From Aphrocallistes beatrix (taxonomy: Eukaryota > Porifera > Hexactinellida > Sceptrulophora > Aphrocallistidae), in the NCBI GenBank assembly GCA_963281255.1, contig OY725492.1:4643571-4707570 (forward strand): a stretch of 64,000 nt of DNA, in the 5' to 3' direction. Each line of letters begins with the position of its first letter. Positions within the stretch are counted from its first letter, which is position 1. The position numbers and the translations under genes are program-made. This document shows positions 46,001-54,500 of the stretch, one piece after another. Under the pieces are notes generated by a model, which saw only the letters and a list, made by a program, of their open reading frames with translations, ran no database searches and had not been told where the DNA came from.

Positions 46001-47536
46001 GTTGTAACCTATAAGTTTGTGTGGATTCCTGCCATACCACAACTTCCTCCACTGCTCCATTGCCCAGCACCACGGGCCCCCACAGGCTCCAAACCTGGGG
46101 GGTCGCCCCCCCAGGTACCCACACTTGGCGCCTATGCCGACTATAGTATGTGTGCTTCAAACTGAAAATCTGACATCAAATTCGAAATTTTTACAATCGA
46201 ATTACTCAGTTTAGAATCTTCCCATATATTCATCCTTTCCAAAGCGTAATTACTAGCAACTGTGCCACCTTGTGCCACTTGCCATGACCATTATATATAT
46301 ATATATATAATGAGATCAAGTGGATCAAGGCATAACTAATTTATAGAAAACTTCTAAACTGAGTAGCTCGAATGTGTAGATTTCGAATTTGATGTCAGTT
46401 CTCAGTAGGTGTCGTGGTTTGATGAATTGACCATGGATAGACCCATTTTAGTATTATTTATGATGCAAAGCAATTTGATGTTCGAATACTTTGGTCAGGC
46501 AGTCTATTTATAGACAATAAACAGAGGAAGTTTTTGCTATAACTCCACACTTAAACTATTCTAGTTTCAAGGTGGGAGTTTCCAATTGTAACAAAGCAAG
46601 CTGATCTCAATTTGAGTTTAAAATGCAACAGAGGAATCCTACCTCAAACATACTTTTTTAAAATGATGCATCCTTGAAATTTCCGTACCGATTAAAATAA
46701 GAAAGGGGCCCAAGCCTTCGAGAACAAAAGACTCTTCTCATGAATTTAAGTTTCAAAAGGTGACCCTGATAAAATAAATTCTTATAGAATTCTTCTTCCT
46801 GGTTTTCTTAGGAATACCTGTTGATGGGAACACAGTCTAGATTCCATTCCTGTAACTCGGTCGTCAAGTAGAGCTTTCCGTCTCAACTCGTCCGCCAAAT
46901 CGGCCTGTGTCTGCTCCAACTTGTTAGTTCCGTTTCTCACTTTCAGTTTCAGTTCATCGACCAATCCCTGCCCTCGCCTGGATTGATCCACCAATCTTGA
47001 GTTCTCTTCTCTCAGCTCACCCATTCTCTTCTCCAAACTCCCCTCCCTCTCTCCACCAATGTCCAATTGTGTCGTCCTAGTGGCAGATGTCACAATATGG
47101 AACTACAGGATATGACACATACAAATATAGCTTACTGAGTCCGGTGAGAGTAGAATGGAGGATCGAAACTTTTGTGTCCGTCAGAAGTGGTTCCATTCAG
47201 TCCTTCAAAAAGTGACATATTATTGGCGCCTAAATCAAAACCATTTGGCGCCTCAAGAAACGCTCCCAGAGACCCAAACGGAGACTCCGCACTCTGCATT
47301 CCTCTCGCGTTGCTAAGGTTACTGCTTAAACTGTTAGTGGTTACAAAGGAATGTGTCGGAGTGTCGTACTTTAAAGTGTCATCGAAAGGGGTCGCATTTG
47401 AATTCTGATCTTCTGTGTCGGCCAATGAATTGACAGGTTTGACAGCTAAAATCTGTTCAGATCTGTTCAGACTCTGCTTAGCAGTGGTTAGGGCTCTCAG
47501 GAATTCTTCCACTTTAGTGTCGTTAACGGTATTCAT
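31725..47536 (-). CDS. Long coiled-coil protein, at least 12 exons, about 1,250 aa
   Basis: Exons, 5' to 3': 47136-47536, 46818-47076, 45484-45774, 44666-44995, 44498-44605, 41103-41364, 37845-38086, 37504-37779, 34407-34715, 33925-34149, 32928-33281, 31725-32420. All joins keep frame (3,753 nt in total). The start is the ATG at 47536. The first 130 residues are low-complexity with one short helix. Almost all of the rest is Glu/Gln/Lys/Leu/Arg-rich heptad sequence, and the last 150 residues are Ser/Pro-rich and probably disordered. No enzymatic domain is visible. The layout resembles centrosomal, ciliary or Golgi coiled-coil proteins, but I do not recognise the family. No TATA box is evident. 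PIP5K and SQSTM1-like genes lie in two of its introns, and its last exon has been copied three times into the TRAF array. One intron uses a GC donor. Confidence 0.8.
32453..32874. repeat. (TTTG)n microsatellite, about 420 bp
   Basis: Nearly pure TTTG/TTGT repeats in the last intron of the coiled-coil gene, interrupted by TTTGCTGGCTTG and TTATTTG variants. The variants recur in the same order, so the array grew partly by duplicating a higher-order block of roughly 130 bp. All long open frames here are repeat artefacts. Confidence 0.95.
34213..34371. mobile_element. MITE with TACAGTCGACTCCGCTTAA ends
   Basis: Perfect or near-perfect inverted ends of about 19 bp starting at TA suggest a Tc1/mariner/pogo-type derivative of about 159 bp. 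It lies in the intron between exons ending at 34149 and beginning at 34407, close to the donor side. Confidence 0.8.
35201..35589. mobile_element. Two copies of a TACAGTCAGGGTCGCTTATT-ended MITE
   Basis: A complete copy is 35432-35589, with inverted ends of about 25 bp. A left-end fragment of the same element starts at 35201. Both lie in the 2.8-kb intron between 34715 and 37504. Nothing else in this intron is assigned, apart from the element at 36503. Confidence 0.75.
36503..36760 (-). mobile_element. Helitron-like 3' end fragment
   Basis: Read on the minus strand it ends ...GCGAAGCGCGCTTG followed by T. The adjoining CTGGAGTCACATTGATTA and ACTGTTATA blocks match the arms of the element at 16294-16768. 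The other boundary is not defined. A TA/CA microsatellite follows at about 37001-37036. Confidence 0.5.
37153..37327. mobile_element. MITE with TATACAGTATAACCTCG-type ends
   Basis: The left end TACAGTATAACCTCG and right end CGAGGTATACTGTA are inverted copies and begin with TA, suggesting a Tc1/mariner-type derivative of about 175 bp. It lies upstream of the exon 37504-37779. Confidence 0.75.
38720..38727 (+). promoter_or_regulatory. TATA box of the PIP5K gene
   Basis: TATATAAA lies 67 bp upstream of the PIP5K ATG on the same strand, giving a predicted 5' UTR of about 35 bases. It supports an independent promoter for this intron-nested gene. Confidence 0.55.
38787..40259 (+). CDS. PIP5K1: Type I phosphatidylinositol-4-phosphate 5-kinase, intronless, 490 aa
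   Basis: The enzyme makes PI(4,5)P2 from PI4P at the plasma membrane. Recognised signatures: NPGASGSLFF near residue 110 (glycine-rich loop), MNNVLP at 173, DLKGS at 188-192, IMDYSLLVG at 251-259 (catalytic Asp), and GIIDILQ followed by DGDTISVQKPSFYAKRF, the activation-loop region with the type I pattern. The tail is short and Ser/Lys-rich. No intron interrupts it, whereas animal PIP5K genes usually have many, so it may descend from a retrocopy. It sits on the plus strand inside a 3-kb intron of the minus-strand coiled-coil gene. It has a TATA box at 38720 and a TAT/TTG simple repeat (40303-40355) in the 3' UTR. The start ATG is the first in frame. Vertebrate subtype (alpha, beta or gamma) cannot be assigned. 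Confidence 0.93.
   Translation: MATVNTNITTIEDMEVLTSLQLGIDYVIKHTQGKKEVLSKDFNSIDTISFPREGSETTPPHDLNSFVIKTYASEAFQQFRSYFSIDSDEFYESICQRPLKSLNNPGASGSLFFMTEDDNYVIKTVSEKEARFLQQLLPGYWLNIHQNSKTLLPKFFGLFAYKTLQKSMRFVIMNNVLPSSIKYHLKFDLKGSSYNRKANENDLFQEALPVTFKDNDFQDRISEGFLMSLDKRELLVDNLERDCGVLESFEIMDYSLLVGVHNVTQVLKEASEKAALRSKLPPKKGALRSILRQRMSIDINHSNYDSSLIEKRSIQLSVHLATIPDGGFPVKLPNGDFAIVFVGIIDILQNFRTKKRIEHAVKSLIVDGDTISVQKPSFYAKRFLKFMTEDVFKEVSAKKKRIVTFGSVRRNSLVDISNADEYSIPEDYPDRPGSAEGERKMGMLKRQATIEMDPLLTPSNDFNYREGIIEGVQRARKNFRFTKQAAVEET
40260..41102. other. PIP5K 3' flank and intron sequence
   Basis: Contains a trinucleotide/hexanucleotide repeat at 40303-40355 and a Helitron-like GC-rich end around 40764-40800 (inverted). 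No gene is seen. Confidence 0.5.
41792..41951. mobile_element. Fold-back MITE with CAGGGTTGCCGTGGGAATGG ends
   Basis: The inverted ends run over about 20 bp and the inside is made of TGGGAATTCCCA palindromes. It lies in the intron that also contains the SQSTM1-like gene, downstream of that gene's stop. No target duplication could be fixed. Confidence 0.75.
42410..43516 (-). CDS. SQSTM1: SQSTM1/p62-like autophagy receptor, intronless, 368 aa
   Basis: p62 links ubiquitinated cargo to autophagosomes and scaffolds TRAF/aPKC signalling. Order of domains: an N-terminal PB1 (1-90) with the basic face K6, R21, R22 and the acidic OPCA motif (WKDEEGDWIDISSDTEL, 54-70), so head-to-tail polymerisation should be possible. 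Then a ZZ zinc finger (131-176: C136, C139, C150, C153, C159, C162, H168, H171), a Pro-rich linker, and a C-terminal UBA (327-368) with the MGF signature. The ATG at 43516 is the first in frame. No W/F/Y-x-x-L/I/V core is visible in the linker between ZZ and UBA, where the LC3-interacting motif is expected. The gene lies on the same strand within an intron of the coiled-coil gene; independent transcription is suggested by its own TATA-like box. Confidence 0.92.
   Translation of the reverse strand: MSLIIKIFLIEDWDKEPTQIRRFAWDTGLKYNDLCEKILNLYPALIGTDLLLKWKDEEGDWIDISSDTELLDAAKACEGHLLKLWVATEKKPSESKTHWFDFQRDMLSHYRGGRGRFRGGKGCGKEYKNTHWGYACDGCNGAIVGSRFHCRTCPDYDLCQACFDVRTHPDHSMVEIRSPKRGRRSCSREMEKEYLQGVGEDVATMLAPLDINVDVEVEERPNLDEKEAPAEEILEKTECPCPPTAPEPSNPQQPIHPNPYLHPPPPQFPHYFPFALPRFSMPFMDTPGHPYDPMGPHPFEQPAAYPEPPASFPDPPVSLIPEDMSSDEKQAMETLREMGFDITNHKLVQNVRKNKSDVQATIHEMLKN
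43566..43575 (-). promoter_or_regulatory. TATA-like box of the SQSTM1-like gene
   Basis: CTTATATAAG, palindromic, lies about 50 bp upstream of the ATG at 43516. It suggests a short 5' UTR and an independent promoter within the host intron. Confidence 0.5.
44099..44228. mobile_element. Small MITE with CAAGGTTGCAACCGAAT-type ends
   Basis: CAAGGTTG and CAACCTTG bound about 130 bp of imperfect inverted repeats containing ATTCGGTT motifs. It lies between the SQSTM1-like gene and exon 44498-44605 of the coiled-coil gene. Confidence 0.65.
45801..46136. mobile_element. MITE with CATAGGCGCCAAG ends, 336 bp
   Basis: The inverted ends are CATAGGCGCCAAG and CTTGGCGCCTATG. The inside contains CCTGGGGGG/CCCCCCAGG near each end. 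It lies in the intron between coiled-coil exons 3 and 2, just after the acceptor of exon 45484-45774. hAT-like by end type only. Confidence 0.75.
46162..46405. mobile_element. Inverted-repeat element with central TA microsatellite
   Basis: CTGACATCAAATTCGAAAT near 46170 recurs inverted (ATTTCGAATTTGATGTCAG) near 46380-46398, with arms of about 60 bp and a TA repeat at 46293-46309 near the centre. No coding capacity. Confidence 0.7.
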
Positions 47537-48507
47537 GCTCACCACTTGACGCTCGCATTATCAGTTCAACACAAACAGCTAAATAGAATCTCAGTTATAT
47601 TCTGCGGAATTGTGATACGGCGAAATGCATATTATAGGAACACATCCATGGTCCGAAATATACCTAATTAATTAATTAGTAATTCCCCCGATTTTGGCCG
47701 GGGTCAATTCTATTTATAGAATATACCCACACTTATAGGGTTTCCCTGTCCAAAATGAGTTAGCAAAATCCTAGTCGAATCGGATTAAGCAGAAATCTTA
47801 AGAAGTGTTTCGATTGTAAAGCATGCTTAGATATACACAAGTATCGGTAAAAAGATATTTATATTTAGCATCAATTTCATACAAAAATTAGGTGAGCCCA
47901 TTTTGTATTACTTAAGTACAATCACTAACACGCGGGTACCATTATAAAGTGTTTGAAAAGAGGTAGAGAGCATCAAATTTTGTCTCGCGGGCTACGAGTT
48001 ACCCACTCAATTGAAAGCATTCCTAAAGCAGTGGTTCCCAACCTGGGATCCATGGACCCCTTAGTGGTCCACAGAAGATATCAGGGGATCCACAGGATTC
48101 GAAATCTTGTATTATGGTTAATAGGAGCGGGTCTACAGAATATAGGAAAATTGCTATAAGGGTCCACAGTCAGAAAAGGTTGAAAACCGCTGCTATAGCG
48201 TGTAATCTTTGGTGTATTTTCAAAGATTCTACGCTATAGGAATGTTTTCAATTGGACAACATCACTCTATACAACATATTGTGTAGTAGAGTAAAGAGAG
48301 GTGTGAAAATAGCACATTTCACAATATGAACCTATGCGTCGTACCAATATTGGAATAGAACAGAAGATGAATAATAATTTAGACGCTAACAAAGGGGCCT
48401 AACATAGCTCAACTAACTTTAAAATTCATTCTACTCTAACTACCTAACTAATCACTATGTACATACACCCCCACAACAGGCGAGATATTTATAGTAACAG
48501 GCTAAAA
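47537..48507. other. Spacer between MYCBP2-like 3' end and the coiled-coil gene start
   Basis: Both neighbours are on the minus strand, so this is 3' UTR of one followed by the promoter and 5' UTR of the other. I see no TATA box near 47536 and no clear polyadenylation signal. A MITE lies at 48029-48192 and a CTATTTATAG motif at 47710. Confidence 0.5.
48029..48192. mobile_element. hAT-like MITE (CAGTGGTTCCCAACCTGGG end)
   Basis: The left end CAGTGGTTCCCAACCT and right end AGGTTGAAAACCGCTG are imperfect inverted copies of a type common in hAT elements of animals. A convincing 8-bp target duplication is not visible. Confidence 0.65.
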
Positions 48508-51500
48508 TTAGAAACTCTGTGCATTCCGACAGATGCCACAACCTAACGCGAATTCCTCCCCCGTGGGAGGGTGCTTCACCCTCAGGGGGCACTCGTCCCC
48601 ATCTTGTGGCATGGCTTTCGGCCCCACTGGGCAAGAGGGCAGTTCGTCTTTTGGGATGCCACAAACGCGCCCAACGTCGTCGTGACATGGCGCGCAAAAG
48701 TGTGTCGTTCCAAAGCAGAAATATGTGGCAATGGAGCAGCAGTAGCGACACTTGAATTCCAGATAATCCGTGCCGTGTCTGGGACAGATCTGAGCCTGTG
48801 TCACGTTGGAACAACCGCCGCAAACCAGCTCAGAGGGGTCGTATTCGTCGGACACGTTAACCGCGTCCAAGCACCGCGCCTCTCCGCCGTAATAGGGACT
48901 GTCGCACTTGAAACAGAGGTAGTAGGTGTACCTGTCCAGGGAGTACTCCCCCGGTTTCTGGAAGAACTTCGATTTCGGATCTGTCAGCGCATCCACTTTC
49001 GATTTATTTTCGTACTCAAGACGCATCATAGCCTTCGACTTGACTTTCTCGTAGAGCGACATCATCGGACGGAACACCTTCTCCAGCTGAGGGGCCTCCA
49101 GGGGAGAAGTCTGGCAGATGGAGCAGAAGAGGAACCGGAACAGGATGCGAGGGCCGTTCCATTTTGACTCTAGGGATTTCCACGTGCAGTGGAAGTGGAA
49201 CACGTGGCCGCACTTCAGTTGCACGGAAGGAGCGGCGAACAGTGAGTCTGTGTAGCACACCATGCACATGTCCTCTCCGTCCTGTTTCAGGTTCGCGTCT
49301 TTCTGGCAGCCGTGAAGACAAGGCAGGTGCTCTTTCTCTTCCTTCACACCTCCGCACATGTGTCCACATGGCAGGGACTTGCGACAAGCGTTCTTGGCCC
49401 GTTCCTGACAATCCGGATCGTCACAAACGAATCCAAGCCCCAGCAGTTCGGAGGCGCCGGATGTGTCGCAAAAGCGACACACGCCAGACCCTGGCTCCAC
49501 TTGGGCGTGTTGCACGCGGAACTCAGCCATGGACTTGAGCGAGTTGGTGTCCACCAGTGCCATCAACCAGTAGAGCTTGGTTCTGCCGCATCCCTCGTGC
49601 AGATCCACTTTCATCGCCTCCTCTTCTTCTTTGAACAGAACTCGCTTATGGTCTCGTTTAACCTTAGGAAGATGGAGATACAAGTCACACTGGGCACAAA
49701 GTGTCCCGCATTGATCACACTCCACCACTGCTGTTGTCTTGTCGTCGTCGTGATTAACACACAGAGAAACCACCTTACTTTTAGAGTCTTTGGACTCAGA
49801 AGTACCTGAAGACAACTGTCCGCATAATTCCTCGTCGATGACACATAGCGCGCCCATGAACAGCCAGAAACATTTCATGACACGACACTCCTTAACTGTC
49901 CTCTCTGCTTCTTTCACTTTGGTTATCATCAGGAGAGCTTGAGCAACGCAAGCTTTACATACGTTTTTCCAGAGTTCCCCCATATCTCCGTTATACATAG
50001 CTTTCAGTAGGGAGCTAATGGCGTTGGAGATATCTTTCGCAATGGCTCCTTTCCACATCCAGGAATCGCTGTCAAGTTCCATCACTGAGTCTTGAGTCGT
50101 CAATTTGAACAGACTGATGCTCTTTGCGGTTTTATCTTCACTTCCACCTCGCGAACGTATCTGCACCTCTAAAGATTTCGCCAGGGCTAAGAGCAGATAG
50201 TCCAGGATTCCAATGGCATTGACGGGTCGCTGTACCAAGGTGGCAATACTGGTGGAAGTGGTTGGGAGGTACTCGACGTTGAGAATGTTGGCCAGATCTT
50301 CTGGTGCTACGTGTTTCAGTAGTGTGCTCATAAGCTCAATAACGATGAGCTGACAGCGCTTAGAAGCCACGTGTAGTAGCAGGAACACTGTTTCCATGAG
50401 AGAGGCGTTTTTAGTCAGATGTTTCGCGACTAATTCAGACTGTGCCAGGGCCATTAACATTGTTAGCAGTTCGTGTAAGATAGCGTCTCTCACTGCGTCC
50501 CACTGAAGGCTTGAAACCTGCTCTATCGTACTCAGCTCACTCCAATTCGCGTTTTCTAACTTTTCACAAAAATCCGTCTTCATCATGTTAAACTCATGGA
50601 TGAGACTCTTCACTATTTCAGCACACATTTCAATCTGGAATTTGGTGAGTCGATTGTCTTCCTGGATGCCAACCAGTTGTTCTCGTATGTCGTCTGTGTC
50701 ACCTTTATTCGTGTCTTTCCCCGAGTCAGAAGGCTTCTTCAAGAGGATCGTCCCGAATATCTGAGAGGTCAGGGCACGGAAAAGTCGGAGTGTTTGGTTC
50801 TCACAAGAAGCCAGCTGCATTTGAGTCCCAGTAGGCGCCGTCTTGTCACTTTCTTTCCCTTCGTTGCTCTTAATCAGTTTCACTTGCCTCACTCGAGACG
50901 CATTCTTAGCCCCTTTGAGTGCTACCTGGATAAATTTCTTCACTCGATCGAGCGGGATATTGAAACTCAGCCACCCAACATGCGTAGTACCGAGCTTCTC
51001 TTCTGAGATTTCACTCATATCCTTCTTCTCCTTTCCGTCTCCAACCAAAACTCCTATCGTATCGGAGATGTAGCCCGAATCACGGACATGGTCGATGTAC
51101 ACACAGACCCTGAGGCTGTTGTACTTAAGAGCTTTGGGAACTTCGAAGAAGATACAGCGAGATCTGAATTTACTCTCATCTCCACTCTCCCAAAACGTCT
51201 CAGTGGAATTGTCAGTTAAACTATTCAGCATCGCTTCACGAGAAGACACAGTGATGGTGGTTTGTGAGGTTACATCCTCGTCAACGAAAAAGTTCGTTGG
51301 AATGTCTACATTTTTCGCTTCTGTATGGCATTTAGTGGCCTCTTCAAGGAGCGACAAAATGTGTGAAATATGTGGGAAAATGCTGCAATTGTGTATAAAA
51401 CCGTGATCATCCACTTGAAAAGGGATGCACCAAGCACGTACAGCCATTTCCTGGGCGGAAGAGCCTATGGGGAGCTTGGGCAGAAGTTCGGCGATTGTGC

Positions 51501-54500
51501 CTAGCAGTTCGTAGAGGGAAGTCCTGGCTTGTTTCACCGCTGTGAAACCGAACAGTAATTCTGTTGGATGTCGTGCATCAAGGATTTCAGTTTTGTCACT
51601 CTTCTTCGCTTCTTCATCTTCCACCTTCCTGTCAGGCGTCTTGTAAAATGAGGACATAAAGTGCCACAAAGTGTCGTGAAGACAGGTGTCGTCACTTGTC
51701 ACCTTCAACAGCCAATCAAGATACTCGAGAGAGTAGACTCGCATTCGACTGATGCAGAGTTTGTTCTGTAGAGTGACGCGTAGTCCCTCGAGATCGTGTC
51801 TCTTGGAAATAAATTTCAGGAAGTCAGGAAGGCAACCGATCTCTGCGTGCTTCTCTCGATGGTACTTGGAGATGAGTTTGGTGAGGACAGGAGAGGGACG
51901 AGTGAGGAACAGAGGCGACGCTCCGGATTCTGTGTCCTCCTCCGGACCCTCCTTGAATACGGAGGCTAGGTCGGTCGGGTCCTTTTGGACGCCGACTGAA
52001 ATCGTCCGGGAGAATTGAGATTTCGGATTGGAGGAGGCTATCGTTTCGGCGCGTTTGAAAGAAGGTTTCCTTGGCCCTTTCGGTTCGGATATTTGCCTGG
52101 AATAGGATGGAGGACTTTTCTCAGCTAATTCCTGATCTGCGATGGATTTCGGACTCTGTAGGTCCAGCAGAAATCGAGTATTCTCTTCGAGAATAGTTAG
52201 CGAAGGTTTCTCCAAAAGTTTGCGTATCTGCCCTCCACGCTTCTTAACCCCCATTGCCTGAGATTTGAATCGAAATATCTTCTCCTTCTTATGTTTCGCT
52301 TGAACATAGTTAGAATGGCAATCTTCACACATGATGTACCAAGTGGACCCTGCGGCTCCGCCATCACCACAACTTCCCGCCCAACCGGAGCAGTAGGAGC
52401 CACTGCTGTTGTAGCCCCAGCCCTTGGCGGCGCTGCCACACCCTGGGTGTTCCACCTTCATGTGGTACGTCACTGGATTGGCGAAGGACTCATCACATAA
52501 CTCACAGGGGGATTGGTCTCCTTCTTCAGGCTTTTTCTTCTCTCGCTTCGCGGCCTCTTTTTCGATATCTTTGTCTGCTTTCATTTGATCTTTAATCTTA
52601 TCTGGCAACGCTGGAATGCTGATTTGGGTGTTAGCGAAATCTTTCACATTATCCATCAGGAAGTCCCAGAAGTTTATGAGGTACCGGAGCGTGACTGGGA
52701 CTTTTTCTCGGAGCTCCTTGTCCACTTTATCTTCAGGATCTTCCAAGGGCGGAGTGTCACTCCTTTCTGGTAACGGCATTGCAGCTGCCTCTTTTTGAGC
52801 CACATTTTTGTCACCTTTTTCGTTGGCCTCGCCTTCTTTCTTGCTCGGTTTATCTTCAGGTTTCTCTTCAATATTTTCCTTGGGTTTGTCTTCACCTTCT
52901 TTAGGTTTTTCCACTGGTTTGTCTTCACCTTCTTTAGGTTTTTCCACGGGTTTGTCTTCACCTTCTTTAGGTTTTTCCACGGGTTTGTCTTCACCTTCTT
53001 TAGGTTTTTCCTCAGGTGTGCTTTCAGGTTTTTCTGCTAGCTTATCTTTCAGGCTGTCGGCCGCCTTTCCATCCTCCTTCTTCACTTCTGGAACTAACTC
53101 TTCTTTTGGTTCCGGTTTGGGTTCGGCTTCTTCACTAGGAGCCTCTGGTTTTGGCGCTTCTTTTTTGAAACCAGCTGACTTAATGCGCGGGGTATTCGGG
53201 TTGAACTTGATGAAGGCGGAGGAGGCCATCGCATCCACTAGCAGCCCTTCCTGCCATATGTAGGCAGAGTAGATTGTCCTCTGACACCTTGCATAATCGG
53301 GGGATAATCCGATATAGATCTGCTCAGGAGACTTCGTGTTGAAGATGTCACACAGGGGCGTTTTACACTCTTTTTCTTTCTCCTTCTCAGCTTCAAACTG
53401 GAAGACAGACTTCCCATCTGGAAGCTGTGCGAAATTGAACAGGTTTGGGGGTTTCGTTGGTGTTTTGAAGTCGAATGACTCAAAATCTGTTTCTTCCACT
53501 CCAACATCGTCGCTCGTTTTGCTCCCATCATCTCCCTCCTTACGCAGATGCACAATACAGTTTCTCAGGTCAACGCCTAACATCCAATAGGTAGTAGCGT
53601 CTTCATTACACATAGCCTCTGTCACAGTGGTTGACTCCTCCAACTTCAGCCAGATGGATTCGTTCTTCGTGGACTCTTCGGTCACTTGGACGACAGTCCC
53701 GCGTGTGAGGAAGCCAATCGGCGTAGCGTTGCTAGCGGGTTGGGCCCGGATGAGGTGTCCTGCCTCGCCACATTCTGTCACTTCATAGGAACCGGGACCA
53801 CCCAAACGTTTGAGGTTCCCTTTCTTAACCCGGCGCGTTCCTGAGTCTGCCACTTGTAGGGCGGACACAGTGGCCTCTAGAACTTCCAATTTCATCGTAT
53901 CGGTGTCTTTATTCGCGATGTAAGCAAGGGCGTAGCCTTTTGAAGGGTTCGTACCAGGCTTCATATATTGCCGCAAACTTTCCGGTCGTAAACGTACCCA
54001 CTTCCCCTCTTGGTTCTGGATGATCATCTCCTCGAAGTAGTACACGACCTTACCCCTGGGAACCTGGCCTAAAACAGCGGAATTGGTGTCAGGTTCTGTG
54101 TAAATTTTCACATTCTTTACGTCTGGATCGGTTGTGGTGACTTTCATTGCTTTCTTCTGATGCGTGATGAAGGGGTAGACTGGTGGCATTTCTTCTTCGC
54201 CAGGAGCTTCCACGTCTATTTCGATCGTCTCTGCCTTCACACTTTCTATAAATAGCGATATCTTGTACTTTCCAGGGCGAGACGGCGTCCATTTACCAAT
54301 GTACTTCTTCTCCTGAATGCTGACCATCTTGATGGTCTGAGAAAAAGTGTTAAAGTCCTCGTTTTGGGAATGAATCGAAGCGAACCTAAGTTCCTCCAAA
54401 GAGAAGTTCTTGAACACATCCATGCAGGAAATGCAAGTGAATATATTCGGTCCGATAATGTTGGCTGAGTAGGACTGTTCAAGTTTGGGAGGGGTAATTT

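Noticed and set aside
49164..49809. Overlapping plus-strand frames of 124-165 residues
   Set aside because: Antisense to the RING and B-box-like part of the MYCBP2-like exon; no independent support.
52808..53263. 151-residue plus-strand frame with repeated SSPSLGFSTG
   Set aside because: Antisense shadow of the EKPKEGEDKPV repeat region of the MYCBP2-like exon.
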